A model generated the notes under the pieces. That model saw only the letters and a list, made by a program, of their open reading frames with translations, searched no databases and was not told the DNA's origin. Of a stretch of 64,000 bases of DNA, positions 12,698 to 24,324 are shown in pieces. A program made the translations under genes and the position numbers. Positions within the stretch are counted from its first letter, which is position 1; each line of letters starts with the position of its first letter. Source of the stretch: Agarophyton chilense (taxonomy: Eukaryota; Rhodophyta; Florideophyceae; Gracilariales; Gracilariaceae); contig JARGXX010000117.1 in NCBI GenBank assembly GCA_030374765.1, positions 1,178,001 to 1,242,000 on the forward strand, given 5' to 3'.

Positions 12698-12967
12698 CTA
12701 CACGGTTCCGCCGATACCACGAAGTGGCCACACCACTGGAATATCTCCCGGGAACATTCCACTACCATCGCGGGGCACCGCCAAAAGCGCGTCGTTGAAC
12801 ACCACAGTCGGGTGGAACCACGACGCCAACCGAAAGATAGATGCGTCTGAAGTTCGATCAAGACCAACGAGCCGAATACACGATAAACACACCACAGGTG
12901 GATATTCTCCTGCAGAAGATACTCCCGCGTTCGCGATTGGCGCAACCGGCGCTTTCCTTGTCGCACC
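12698..12967 (-). pseudogene. antisense ORF of El-1, downstream part
   Basis: The minus-strand frame from 12967 to 12698 encodes LASWFHPTVVFNDALLAV and then GMFPGDIPVVWPL. These align with YAPWFHPLAVCDEDLI and EMLPGDLPGVVTL in the intact antisense protein of El-A and El-B. It is the continuation, in the same reading frame, of the fragment at 23231-23566; El-2 and one target duplication separate the two. About 90 codons are open. The function is unknown. Confidence 0.65.
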
Positions 12968-13404
12968 TGTGAAGGAGCAACGACTAAGGTTGAGTCCTCT
13001 AAGCTGCCAGGGCCTGTGATATCTTACAAATGCCACGTGGACTGACCGACCCCAGCTGGACATATTTAGATAATTATTTTATTTTATTAAGTGTACTGGG
13101 ATAGATTTACAATGCCAAGGAGATCCCAGTGCCTCGCCATCGATATTTACGTAGCTCTAGTGACGCTTCTCACTTAGAATCAGGTAGGAACCGTTAGGAT
13201 ACTAAATAACACCGTTAATTCCACAAATTGGTCTCCAAGTCATCGTTTCTGTAGCTCCGTCCTGTAGAACTACGCAGTAAACGCCCGCCCATTGCACCAA
13301 GTATTCTTGGGGTGCCGCCGTCAAGGATACGGACCTTAGGACCAGCTCTTTCACGCTATCTCAGGCTTAGACCACTACGATGACCTACCAGTAAATGCGT
13401 TACA
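12968..13404 (+). repeat. 5' LTR of El-2
   Basis: It starts TGTGAAGGAGCAACG and ends ATGCGTTACA. It aligns with 22781-23225 with many substitutions and a few indels. The LTR includes a decayed copy of the tRNA-like segment described at 23133-23183. Confidence 0.8.
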
Positions 13405-13407
13405 CTT

Positions 13408-13425
13408 TCGTCTCCCGACTTAGAA
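13408..13425 (+). other. primer-binding site of El-2
   Basis: TCGTCTCCCGACTTAGAA lies three bases after the LTR and matches the El-A site apart from its first two bases. Confidence 0.65.
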
Positions 13426-13529
13426 TCCCTTAGGAGTAATTGAATCAACCACTGGAAAAAAGAATTATACGGATTCTAGCATTTGGTTTAATTCCCCAAC
13501 GGACCAGAAGTAGAGAAGCAACGGCCATT

Positions 13530-15573
13530 ATGGATGCAGGAAACACACCCAACCAACCAGACATTAGGACTCGTACGGCAGGACAATTTGCCACTGCAAC
13601 GCCGAAGATGTCTCCTGAAGCTCAGGTTGATACCGCTAGTGACCGCAGGAGCACTAGAACCCATCTGCAAGAAAGACTGACTCCCCTGGACAACCCTGAA
13701 AGGATTCGTCTAAAGCCCACGGTGGCAGCGCGTTGACGAGAACCACTGACCAGGGCCACCTTTAGGCCAGGGACACCACGAAACGAACCATGTAAGATCG
13801 AAGAATTTAGAGAGAACATTCCCGCAGGGCTTACAGACCTTCTCTAGTCCCGTCTCCGTGAGATCTGCTCAGCCCATATGGATTCCATTGTGGACATGCG
13901 ACTCGCTACGGCGATCTTTGACCAAACGGACTACCTCATCACATGAACAGTTCCTAAGGTAATGGATTCTGAGTTATTCATATACTCCCTTTTACAGGCC
14001 GTTCAAGGAGCAGTCACCAGCCAGTCAGGCAATGCGGTCCAAAAAACCACTCCATAAGTCAACCATCCGGCTTCCATATGGGAACCCCTTACCGAATCCC
14101 CAAGAGTGTCGGTATTACCCGCCCCTCTCTGGAAACAACATCAGGAAAATCTAATGGAAAGATAATCTAGGTGCAAAAGAGAGGCTCCGCGTCTATAAGA
14201 GAGACAGATTGCTCGACCCGAAGGACAACATGTGGTACGGCGACCTCAGGGCTCCATCGTATCAGAAAGAGAGATCGATCCGTTAGGTCCCCGTCCCGCT
14301 AGAAAGAAACGAAGTCACCGCAGGAGAAAGAAAAACAGAAAGAGTAAAAGAAGAGACCGTTCGGACACAAGTGATTCCGATTCGGAGGCAACCCAAACGA
14401 CCGCATCAGAAGTAAATGAGTCTGCCGTTCGAGGCCTCAAACCACTGACAACGATAAACGAACTTTTCCCTAAGGTTCTAGACCACCAATTACAGGCTGG
14501 CCGGCAGGTCTCCGAAATATTCTGGTTCGGTGGCTCGAAGAGCCGCCAAATGGGCCAAACGAATGCAACCAACCATCACAGACAAGTTCTCGGGTTCCGA
14601 TCCCATTACTGTCCTTAAGTTTCTTAGTTTGTTCCGTAAGGCTTGTGTTCAGAACGGTGTCCACGAGGGCGTCGCTCTGTACCTTTTCCAACTCTTCATC
14701 ACAGGACAGCCACGTGACCGAATGGTTTCGAAGATATCTGGCACAACTGACCTCGTGCATGCTCAAGACCGTGAGCTTCTCAGGTCACATCCTGAGGTTT
14801 TTCATTAGCACTTGGAAACCTATGCCACGGATGTCATTATAATGGATGCCTACCAGGAAGTGATCTACTTTAGGCAGAGCTCCAACATGACCGAATCGAC
14901 TTTCGCAGACGACCTATGGAAGAAGGCTTACCGATGGGGAAATGTATTCTCGGAAGAACGGCTTAAAAGTCATTTCATTACGGGATTACAACCCGCCATT
15001 CAGAGAAATGTCCGTAATTACCACATGGAAAACATAAAATACCCCTTCCGACGGCTCGTCACCTATGTCAAAGGTTATGGCAAAACCTACAGGACTTCAT
15101 GCGCAATGCTGATATATCCGGAGGACATGCAACTCCATTTAGTAAACCAATTCAAGCCCATGAGGTTAGCTTCACGGAATCGGACATGGATTCATCACTC
15201 CATTGTGCCGACTCGGGAGACATCCTCGCGGTTGATTTCAGTTCCTCTCCGTCTGGGCTCCCATCAAATACCTCCCAGGAAACTACAGCGACCACTAGAC
15301 CAACCACAAATAAGTATTCTCCCTTTCCACCCCGCAAGGACATTTTTGTTCGGTCACCAAGGGCTTGCTTCCTCTGCCTTTCAATTGTCCAACCTTGTGA
15401 CTGCACGAGGTATCTGCCTGAGGACGCACGAAAAAACCTCCTGGCCTTAAGGGAAGAGAATTATTGGGTGCGGCTATCTGAAGGAATGTTTACCAGGGCC
15501 CAGCAACGGGCCACAGGGACCCTTGAAAACTCCCGCTATGCCACCCCTCCGGATACTCCGATCAAAGCCCCAT
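13530..15573 (+). pseudogene. gag relic of El-2
   Basis: An ATG at 13530 (MDAGNTPNQPDIRTR) begins a broken gag. At 14300-14400 there is a strongly basic then Ser/Asp-rich stretch (KKRSHRRRKKNRKSKRRDR), in the position of the basic region of El-A gag. TITDKFSGSDPITVLKFLSL (about 14572) parallels the capsid motif QSFTGDDPILVLDFL of El-A. Further fragments run to 15573, including a cysteine pair (RACFLC) that may be what is left of a zinc knuckle. There are at least three frameshifts. Confidence 0.65.
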
Positions 15574-15839
15574 AGTTTCACGTCATTGTAGACCCTACGG
15601 ACGCCCCCGAAGAGGAATCTTATACTCAGGAAGAAACGGAAAACCCATCAGAAAACGCTCAGAGGGTCGACGCGAGGCAAATCATCCCTCTTGAAGTCCA
15701 TGCCTTAACCAATTGGACGGCCAGGATCCAAGAAGCTGCTCACCTTCCAATACAACCCACAACCATTAGACATCTCAGAATGGAACTGAAATGGAAGACA
15801 GCAACGACCCTGTCTGTATCCTAAGGAAGGAGAATTATA

Positions 15840-16463
15840 AAGTTCCGGTGGCGATGGGACTACATTCCAACAGCTTCCGATTGGAAACAGCAGTATTGGA
15901 CACAGGCGCTGGTTCCGATTTGGTCCATTCATAGCTACTCCCATTTGGTTGGCAAGATTTCGTTCAGGCAATGAAGACCCTCTGGGATGCCAATGCGTCA
16001 GGTAGACCAATAGACATTGAAGGGATAGTACCTCTTTACAAGCACATCGGACGATTCAAAAATCCACACGTGGTTTCTTTGATGTCCTAACTTGGGCGCT
16101 GACGCAATCCAAGGGACGTTCTTCATCGATCGATACATTAAAGCCATTTGTCCAGGCCTCAGGAAAGTCGCGTTCTATCGCGCACCTGCCATCTCCAAAA
16201 TTGTTTCCGCCCCAGGGCCAGAAGCTAACCTCAAACAGGCAATTGTATCCGAAGATACTAAGCCCAATAAGGTTCGCTTATCAAAAGCTATCACGATACC
16301 CTCGATGACCCAGATCACCGTATCGCTCCATTCCCAGTCCTCAGGTCCCGTGGCGATACAGAACCACTCAATAACGGTTCTGAAGCACCTCAACTCCATG
16401 GCCTATGGAGTATTCGAAATCTGTTCCAACAAGCCCTTCTTTGTCACGATCAGCAACGTCTGA
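15840..16463 (+). pseudogene. protease relic of El-2
   Basis: The frame reads LETAVLDTGAGSDLVHS at about 15885-15935, a retroviral-type aspartic protease active site, then a stop. The frame at 16092-16463 continues with the segment linking protease to reverse transcriptase (TIPSMTQITVSLHSQSSGP), comparable to TIPPESQVMVSVNSRQHG in El-A. Confidence 0.65.
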
Positions 16464-16520
16464 GATAGGCCCGTACGGCTACCCAAAGTTACAGTAATTG
16501 GCATCACTCTACTTGCCCCT

Positions 16521-18213
16521 GTGGCCATTATGGAGGCCCAATTGGATAAAATTTCAACTACAACTACCGAAGAGAACGTCTACTCTTGGGAGAGAACAGT
16601 TGCTATCGACGCAGAATTCGAATCCTATAGGCCCCAGATAATTGATCCCCTCAGGGAATACCAGACCATGTGGTCGGTTAAAATGGGAAAAATCAGAGCC
16701 ACTACACACCGAATTGACCTTCAGGATGATGATAGGCAACAGTTCCAGCACCCATAGCGTACAGGTCTGAAGAGTAGGGAAATTGTCGCCGACCAGATGG
16801 ACAAAATGCGCAAAGCTCACGCCATAGAGCCGGCGCCTCCTAACCAATCCGAATGGGCAAGTCCACTTGTCCTCGCCGCTAAGAAGGATGGCTCCGTCAT
16901 GTTCTGTGTCGACTACAGGAAACTGAACGCAGTAACCAAGAGGGACTCCTACCCGATACCCCGTATGGGTGACTGTCTAGATTCCATAAATGAAGCAGCG
17001 GTATTTGCCATACTGGACGTCTAATTCTGGATATTGGCAAATCATTATGGCTGAGGATGTGACAGCGCTGACAAACTTTACCACCCACAAAGGTCTGTTC
17101 AGATTTACTTGTGTGCTCTTTGGTTTAAAGAATGTGCCAGTGACCTTCCAACAGGTAATGGACATCAATCTGTACATAGTCAAATGAAAATGCGCCCTGG
17201 TCTATTTGGATGACTTGATAATCTTCTCACGAACCGTTAAGGAACACCTTCGCCACGTAAGGACGGTGCTAACTATCCTACGGGACGCTGAGGTAACACT
17301 GAAACACCGCAAATGCGCCTTCTTTCAGGCCTCAGTAGACTATCTCGGTCACCTAATCCTCTCATAAAAGTTAAAGGTAGCCAAACGGACCACGGATGCG
17401 ATCCGCCAGGCTAAAACTCCCAAGAACCCACACGGAACTACGATCCTTTTTGGGCTTGTGCAATGTTTACCGATGTTTCGTCCAAGGATTTGCTATAATC
17501 TCGGCCAATCTCAACGCAATTTTTAAGAAGGAAACACCTTCGGTTTTTGAATGCCTTACAGAGGACCACTATCAGGCATTTCGGACTCTAAAGGACAAAT
17601 CGCTAAACCCACCTATATTGGCTTTACCAAAACCCAATAGGCCCTTTGTCTTGGACACAGGCGCTTCTGATGTCCAAGTGGGTTGTGCACTGCTACAGAA
17701 ACAGGAGTCATCGACGGACTATCGACCTATTGGATACTGGAGCAGAACGCTCACCGGCGCAGAGCGAAACTGCAGTACTACCGAAAAGGATGTGTCGCCA
17801 TAGTATGGTCTGTATAAACACTCCGATCATACCTCGAGGGAACTAGGTTCACTATTATGACAGACCACGATTCATCCTGCTGGTTACTCAATATAACCGA
17901 TGCATCAAGTCCCCTCGCTCGTTGGCGCATTAGGCTGTCAGAGTATGACTATGATATAACCTTTAGGCCAGGCATCAAGCACCAGGCAGCAGAGGCCCTC
18001 TCGCAAATCATTACCGACGGAACCTATAAAACGCAATTGGACGACCTCATTCTTACTCCCTTTACAGATGAAGGACCGCAGGATAATACGGAAACGGTCA
18101 ACCTTATGGGTACGATCAAAATGAATGATCCGGAGGTAAAGAGAATGAAGTCTACTTATTTGACTGGTAGACAGTACAGCCCAATTCGGCCCCACCTCAG
18201 GTTAATGCAATAA
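16521..18213 (+). pseudogene. reverse transcriptase-RNase H relic of El-2
   Basis: SEWASPLVLAAKKDGSVMFC and CVDYRKLNAVTKRDSYPIPR (from about 16850) are the fingers motifs of a Ty3/gypsy reverse transcriptase. The active site ALVYLDDLIIFSRT at about 17196-17238 keeps the canonical YLDD. RNase H follows: FVLDTGASDVQVGCALLQ, YWSRTLTGAERN, and MTDHDSSCWLLN in another frame. At least four frameshifts and a TAA make it inactive. Confidence 0.75.
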
Positions 18214-18329
18214 CCCCAGAAGAAGAAGAGCTCCTCCCTTTAACTATTGAAGAACTCTTACAGGCGCAAGTAGAAGACGAGTACTGCAGGGAAACAGCCC
18301 AATTGGTAGGCACCCCCGGATGCTTATTC

Positions 18330-19870
18330 GACTACGACCGATTCGGACTATTATGTCGCCGCTAACCACTGGATGGCGCACTCCAACGGATAGTACCAAG
18401 GTCACTGAGGGCGCGATTCCTTTACTTCGCCCATTTCCCTCGCTTGGCTGGTCATCCTGGAGGCCGACGAATGTACCAGACCCTAAGGAAGTTCTTCTAC
18501 TGGCCACTAATGGCGCAGGACCTATGGAAAACCGCAAGGAACTGTACATCGTGCGCACAAATCCGAGGGTCTCGCGCCAACCGTTAGACCAAATTGAAGT
18601 TCTTCCCCGCCGCAGCTTCGATGGAATTCGCCGCAATGGATATACTTGGACCTTTGCCCAAGTCGTCCTATGGGAAACTGTTTGCCTTGATAATAAGCGA
18701 TAGGATTACCAAGCTTACCCGAGCCCTACCTCTAGGAAAGACATCAGCCACGGATGTTGCCATGGAATTCTTGTCCTACTGGGCACATCCCTATGGCATG
18801 CGACTCTACGTCCTTACGGATACTGGCAGCCAGTTTGTATCCAAATTCTTTTCGCACGTTTGTGCTACCTTAGATATGAAACATGTAACTACAACGGCAT
18901 ACCACCCGCAAACCAATGGCAAAGCCGAACGCTTCAACCGTACCCTTCTAGACCGATTGGCACACTATGTATCGGAGCACCAATTGGACTGGGACGATTA
19001 GTGTTGAGCCACTGTTTTATGCTTACAACTCCCAAGTACAAGCTTCCACGGGGACAAAACCTTTTGATTTAACGCTATCGAGATCGCCACTGCCGATAGC
19101 TGTTGACCTTCAGGAGTCGTTTATACCCCAGGATATATCCGAAGAAATGAATCCAACACAGGCGAAGCGCTATTCGCGCCGACCCATCGACAGCATTATC
19201 CAATCGGCTAGAGCTGTACTGACCAAAGCCCAAAGGCGCTACAAGATCAATTTCGACAAACCCGTGTGGAATACACCTACCTTAGGAAAGGAAAATCGGT
19301 TTACCTGGACCGGGCATCGAAACTCAGTGATTACCTCTATTACACTACGCGAATACTCCAACCCCGCTCGACGCAACCATATAAAGTCCTTAAGGCCAGT
19401 CAATACGCAATTAAGATACTAATTGACGGCCTCCAGGACACCGCTTCTATCGATCGGGTGACACGAGCTCCCAGTCCCTCTGGAACACCGAAGTCCCAGT
19501 CCCTTGGCCAAACGGAATCACTACAACCTCAGGTAGAGGCTCAGGTCCCCACATCTCTGAAGGCAATATCCGTGGACCCGAGTGTTTTCATGGACCCATT
19601 AATCAATGCCAATGACGATGACCCATCTCTCCCAACCGACTCCGATGGATTCGCCCCCTTGAACCACACTCTCCTTCTGGAGAAGGAACACTAACAGAAA
19701 TACGTTATTGAACCAACAATCTCCGCCGGTCGAGGAGAAGATAGGAGAATGCGCGATCGCGTCCGTTGGTTTGGCTATTCTCCTGAGAAAGACACTTGGA
19801 AAGAGCTTCAAACTATTCCAGCTAATTTTATTGCCTGCTATCGGCGCAAAATCGACAGCACGGAGCGCAG
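18330..19870 (+). pseudogene. integrase with C-terminal chromodomain, relic of El-2
   Basis: A zinc-binding region is visible in one frame at about 18453-18570 (HPGGRRMYQTLRKFFYW, then NCTSCAQI, the HHCC pattern). The catalytic core follows at 18594-19001: MDILGPLP (first Asp), LTDTGSQFVSKFF (second Asp) and YHPQTNGKAERFNRTL (Glu), a complete D,D-35-E set. At about 19690-19860 RVRWFGYSPEKDTWKELQTI resembles a chromodomain, a module thought to direct chromoviral integration to marked chromatin. Frameshifts separate these parts. Confidence 0.7.
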
Positions 19871-20169
19871 CCTTCAGGAGTGGGCAACAATTAGCCCGAA
19901 TAATACCAAAACGCCTCTCGATACGCCTCCGGACACGACAGTTCGCCGTAGCTCCCTCACCAACGAACAACATCAGTCCTCAGGCGACACCTGAGGAAAA
20001 CCTGACAAGCTCTCAAGGTTCAGACGCCGTCTCGAGGCACGCATGTTTGAGGAATACATGAGTAGCTTTGGGAAGCCATAAACATTACTTTTTTGACTTA
20101 CTAGCAGAGGCCTAATAGTCCTCGCCATGACCTCAAGATTCGCGAAAGCGCTTCGAACACAAACAGGAC

Positions 20170-22575
20170 TCACTGCAGTGGCGCAGGAGTAACTCCGTCG
20201 TCCTCATTAGAACCTGCAGAAGCGAAACAGGGGCTAGGACCACTCGGGGGTCCTACTGTACCAATAATACCGGCACCAGCGAGCCAAGCACGCTTCTTCG
20301 GCGGAGATTCACCTGAGGAACTATTCTTACCCTCGGAAGCCTCCCAGTCCCTCAAATTTAGACCATACTGAGCATCCAAGTCGGCAATAACCCTCTGGGA
20401 CATCATTTGTGCATTCTGATGCAGGAGATTGACCATAACAGTCTTCAGATCTTGACCCTGTTGGACAATCGTGGCGTAGCGCGCCAAGCGACGCGCCCAG
20501 GAGCAAGCTACCCTCAGTATTGTCGCAATATCTATCTAGGCAGTAATAAAAACGGTACGGCAGACATGACGGAGATCCGTGGCTGCAACCGTGACCGAAG
20601 GGGGAAAATGCGGCTATGGAGAGCACGGAACAATGTCAATGCCCACAGTGGACGCCTGAGCCATCGCATCCCCTACAGGAGAAGCGGCTTCGACACTAAC
20701 CTTGCCAGAAGGGATGTCCACTTCGGCGATGGGCGGCTCATATGAGAGTTTATCTTGAGCAGCTGCAAGTGGAAGAGCTGGAGGAGGGGAAGCCGTCGGC
20801 AACACAACAGCGGACTCGACCGGAGGATTGATGCCCTCCACGGGTAAGATAACGGGATCTTCACCGAAGAATTCCCCATCGAACATTCCAGCAGGAACCA
20901 ACGGCGGGGCTTCCAAATCAAGCTCGAAGCACAGGGAATCGAAAAAAATGGTCTTCGGGTAATAGTCAGGCAGATGACGCCTCGGAATTTCTGGTGATTG
21001 ATTCCTCAAAAACTTGGCGGGATAGGCACGAGTGTCATCCCGACCTTGGGGATGTAGCGGAATCGGCGTGAAAGAGTCGGTATCGTGATCATATCAAAGG
21101 AACCCGGGAGTCTTGCTCCACTCTACCTGTAGGACATGATCCAAAAGCGACTCGGCCTCCTCGACGGCAAACTGGGTCCCAAGGACGATATTCTGGATGC
21201 CCATGTTCCTCAGGAAACGGATCATGATGTCCTGAAGCGAGATCAGTCGACCTCGAGGAGCGGGTACGTGTTCGTCGTGCCATACCCTTCAATCATCCGA
21301 ACGGACATTACAACGGAATCCGTACTTCGCGGTATCCAGAAAGGCCATAAAGGACATCACGCCGAAATCAACGAAGAGTACCTGCCAGGACAACAAAGAC
21401 CTTCGGTCATTTTCATCGCCCATGAGTTGGGACGAATGGTAGGCCACTACAGACGGCGTGGGAACCAAAAGAAGCGTTGCGATACGCCAATATTGGGCCC
21501 ATTGGTTCTCATCCACGCGGGGAAGCGATAGATATGACGGAGGACGTTTGTCTGCGCTCATTTCTTGAAACTGTACCTGGTGCCAACAGAAGAAGAACTA
21601 CAGGGATTGACGCCAACGACCATCGGGCTCATGCATCTCGTTCCAATAGACCATCTTGGACATCCAAAACAGGCGGTCATACGGCGGTCGGAAGCACATG
21701 AGCGCCAAAAGGTTGTGACATGCAGGAGGAAATCTCACATGTGACGAGATGAAGTCCTCGTATAGGTCCGAAAGGAGTTTGTTCACCCCGAACTGGTACT
21801 CGGCTTCATCCTCACAACAAAAGTACGGCATATCCGCTCGGATGAGGGTGCGACAGCGCGTCGCCGAACGCGGATACACAGGACAATGCAACCAACAGTT
21901 ATACCACGCGACACTGCACGCGTTCTTAATGCTCCTCCGGAAATCGGGGATCTTAGCGAACCTCCGGGCGTCGAGATACATATGACAAAACTTCTGGTAT
22001 TATTCCACAGAGGACGGCAGAATGGCATGACGCACTTCCCGCGGGTTTCGTCCGATGATATGGTCATAACGGTCCCCGGGGCGCTCATAAGCCACTTGGT
22101 ATCCCGAAGTGCTCCCCGTTTGGTCGCTCAAAGCCATGGGGCCGCTGCCCGCAGACTTGTACCTCGGGAAATGGATAGGGGAACCGACGGAAGCGACAAA
22201 TTCCGGAGGGAGAATGGGGTACCCGACGGGCTAATAAGGCGAGTTCGGCATCGCGCGCGCCTAATGGAGGAATACCACGACGGGAAGGGGGGAATATGAA
22301 ACCGAATCGGGCAGGATGACCGACGTGACCCCAAGTGGACGAGGCGCGCACCGTGGTTCACGGCAGACGTCGCGCGTAGGGTCGCCAAAGGTATCGCGGG
22401 GAATAGAGAAAGCGGCGATAACCCCCCCCCCCCCCCCCCCCCCCCCCCGGTTTGCGTACAGTACCTTAGCTGAAGTAATTGCCAACCTGGCGCCAATGGT
22501 CAATTCATAGGCACTGGTACCCTCGACGATGGTGGCGATGCGACGCCCCGTCGCGCCCACTGGTAACGAGAGCAA
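20170..22575 (-). pseudogene. antisense ORF of El-2
   Basis: On the minus strand one reading frame runs from at least 22575 to 20170 with about eight internal stops and no frameshift that I can detect. Landmark SYLSLPRVDENQWAQYW (about 21537) aligns with RYVSLPDWWSSLEACW of the El-A/El-B antisense protein. LLSWQVLFVDFGVMSFMAF follows, matching the WWSVVVSEWAVRTAAFIL region. In the next block FAVEEAESLLDHVLQVEW parallels ANEEEMLGLLDFVEGVQW. The C-terminal part is acidic and proline-rich in both. The function is unknown. It lies between the chromodomain and the 3' LTR, as in El-A. Confidence 0.65.
22422..22448. repeat. 27-base poly-C run
   Basis: An uninterrupted run of 27 C sits in the antisense ORF of El-2, where it reads as nine glycine codons on the minus strand and keeps the frame. 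Such runs are unstable in replication and sequencing, and the G-rich strand could form a quadruplex. Confidence 0.9.
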
Positions 22576-22767
22576 CTAACCCCCGGATTGGTCATAAGAC
22601 GCCGACATGTCAAACACGGCACCGCTCGTGTCCGGGACATTAGAACGCTGAAGATCACGACGTTCTAACCCCGAAGGCAAGATTGGAGGTTCACCATAGG
22701 TGCAATTAGAGCCAGACCCCCAGGATCGTGTGAGGCTATTTAAACTTCGCCGTGACGGTCGAATCCT

Positions 22768-22780
22768 AAAGAGGGAGATA
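22768..22780 (+). other. polypurine tract of El-2
   Basis: AAAGAGGGAGATA abuts the 3' LTR start at 22781. This is the site where plus-strand synthesis would be primed. Confidence 0.7.
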
Positions 22781-23225
22781 TGTGAAGGAGCAACGATTAA
22801 AGTTGAGTCCTGTAAGCTGCCAGGGCCTGAGGTATCTTTCAGGCGCCACGTGGACTGACCGACCTCAGCTGGACATATTTAGATTATTAATTTATTTTGA
22901 TTAGTGTAATAGATTAGCCTTACAGTGCCAGGGAAATCCCAGCGCCTCGCCAGTACTACTTACTTGGCTCGAGTGACGCTTCTCCCTTAGAGTACAGTAG
23001 GCACCGTTAGGACACTAAATAAACCCCTTTGGTATATTAGTTCCCCCTTTGGTCTTCAAGCCATCGTTTCTGTAGCTCCAACCTGTAGGGCTACACAGTA
23101 GACGCCAGCCCATTGCACCAAGTACTCTGGGAGTGCCGCCGTCAAGGATTCGAACCTTAGGACCCGCTCTACCACGCTACCACCGTTCGAGACCCGTACG
23201 CTGACCTACCAGTCATTGCGTTGCA
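22781..23225 (+). repeat. 3' LTR of El-2
   Basis: It starts TGTGAAGGAGCAACG after the polypurine tract and ends CATTGCGTTGCA. It is better preserved than the 5' LTR in the tRNA-like segment. Confidence 0.85.
23133..23183 (-). other. tRNA-like segment inside the El-2 LTR
   Basis: The minus strand contains GGTAGCGTGGTAGAGC, like a tRNA D arm (A box), and then AAGGTTCGAATCCTTG, a T-arm with a perfect B box (GGTTCGAATCC), followed by GACGGCGGCA like an acceptor 3' strand. No anticodon arm fits between them. It could be a captured tRNA or SINE fragment or an internal pol III promoter. A degraded copy is at about 13312-13362 in the 5' LTR. Confidence 0.4.
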
Positions 23226-23230
23226 GCACA

Positions 23231-23566
23231 GCTCTGCGGTAAGGGAACAGAACGAAAGTCCACACACCGTAATCCAGAGAAAAATCCCCGGGGAGTGTTA
23301 TTAGTGTGAGTGGGGTTGTTGTTGTGGACCATCGGACAGGATGTTGACCGAAAAGTAGAAGGAATTGAACGGCGAACCGCTGGTAAAAGCAGAAGAATCG
23401 GATAAGTTGATCTCAAAGGAGCGTGCGTCGTAGACACCGAAGTTTGGGAGTGTTCACTGCCGGAATACGTGAGTTTCGCTCTCGCGTGTTTGGTACTCCG
23501 AATAGGAGGCATGACCGGCGAATTGGTTTTTCTTATATGCGCAATATTCGCTGCTTTGACCGCCAT
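23231..23566 (-). pseudogene. antisense ORF of El-1, N-terminal part
   Basis: An ATG on the minus strand at 23566 lies 36 bp from the 3' LTR, the same position as the start of the antisense ORF in El-A and El-B (48 bp). It opens 112 codons without a stop up to the El-2 insertion. The product starts MAVKAANIAHIRKTN and is rich in Ser, Thr, Pro and Arg, like the low-complexity N-terminus of the El-A protein. With 12698-12967 it gives an in-frame antisense ORF of about 200 codons in an element whose gag-pol is heavily damaged. Confidence 0.6.
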
Positions 23567-23601
23567 CGTGGATGTCGTACTCGCAGCTAAGGAGGGGGAT
23601 A

Positions 23602-24319
23602 TGAAGTGCAACCTTCGTAAAGGTGGTTTTCTACGACTTGGCGTATTTACCACTTGCGCGTGGTTATAAGTCTTGCTCTTATAAGGAAGAATCCTTGCCC
23701 GACGGAGTGGTCGTGAACGCGAGATGCACACGTGTCTGCCCAGCACTGCTGGGTACATATATATTTTATTATTTGCATTCTTTAACGTTAGAAAATTTAC
23801 TCTAGTAGTCTACACTATAAATGGTTTGGCATTTTCGCCTTTCCGCTCAGTAAATCCTCCCCAACCAGGTTATTGTAGATCTAAGTCGTTTCCGCTTGCG
23901 CGTGCTACGACTCTCTTCGGAGGTTGTGCGGTGTTGTCCACGGTAGACTTACCTACCTCGCGTCTTCAAAAGAAGCACCACCGCAGTTTCCGTCTGTATT
24001 TGTTACGTAACGTATTCTCGCCTCTGTACAGGGGTTTTCGATTTTGTTTCCTTTAGCTACCGTGCTCTACGGCCTTCTAGTCCTACTGCGTGACCTTTTT
24101 TCTCTTTTTTCCCGCTTTGGTGGCTGTCTATCTTCTTTGCGCCAACACAATTGGATTTACTCCTTCAACCAAATATCCTCAATTGTCGTGCCTGTTTGCA
24201 TAGGGTTTACATCCAACTTGGTCTTGAATTCCCAAAAATGCTCCGTTGCTGTGCAATACTTCCATAGGGAAAGATATCGAACGTCTTTGTGTTTTTTGAT
24301 CTCCGGAACTTGCACCGCA
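23602..24319 (+). repeat. 3' LTR of El-1
   Basis: It starts TGAAGTGCAACC right after the polypurine tract AAGGAGGGGGATA (23589-23601) and ends TTGCACCGCA, followed by the target duplication CATGT (24320-24324). Confidence 0.8.
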
Positions 24320-24324
24320 CATGT

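Larger units (their letters stand above)
12968..23225 (+). mobile_element. El-2, Ty3/gypsy chromodomain element nested in El-1
   Basis: LTRs of 437 and 445 bp bound a 10.3-kb element. The flanks are GCACC (12963-12967) and GCACA (23226-23230), a 5-bp target duplication with one mismatch. The internal order is gag, protease, reverse transcriptase, RNase H, integrase, chromodomain, then an ORF on the opposite strand and a polypurine tract. It interrupts the antisense ORF of El-1 exactly in frame, which confirms the nesting. Most sense-strand ORFs are broken by frameshifts. Confidence 0.85.
6825..24319 (+). mobile_element. El-1, old Ty3/gypsy element split by El-2
   Basis: Two related LTRs (6825-7546 and 23602-24319) are flanked by perfect 5-bp target duplications CATGT at 6820-6824 and 24320-24324. 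Between them, in order: primer-binding site, gag, protease, reverse transcriptase, integrase fragments, and an antisense ORF cut in two by El-2 at 12968-23225. A polypurine tract at 23589-23601 (AAGGAGGGGGATA) precedes the 3' LTR. Without El-2 the element is about 7.2 kb. The LTRs are clearly diverged and gag-pol has many stops, so it is much older than El-A. Confidence 0.85.

Noticed and set aside
22422-22448. poly-C run as a sequencing gap filler
   Set aside because: A run of 27 C in a frame-preserving position, with normal flanks matching the antisense frame, looks genuine, though its exact length is uncertain.
23213-23758. 181-codon minus-strand ORF as a free-standing gene
   Set aside because: It spans part of an El-2 LTR, the antisense ORF of El-1 and part of the El-1 LTR. 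Only 23231-23566 is meaningful.
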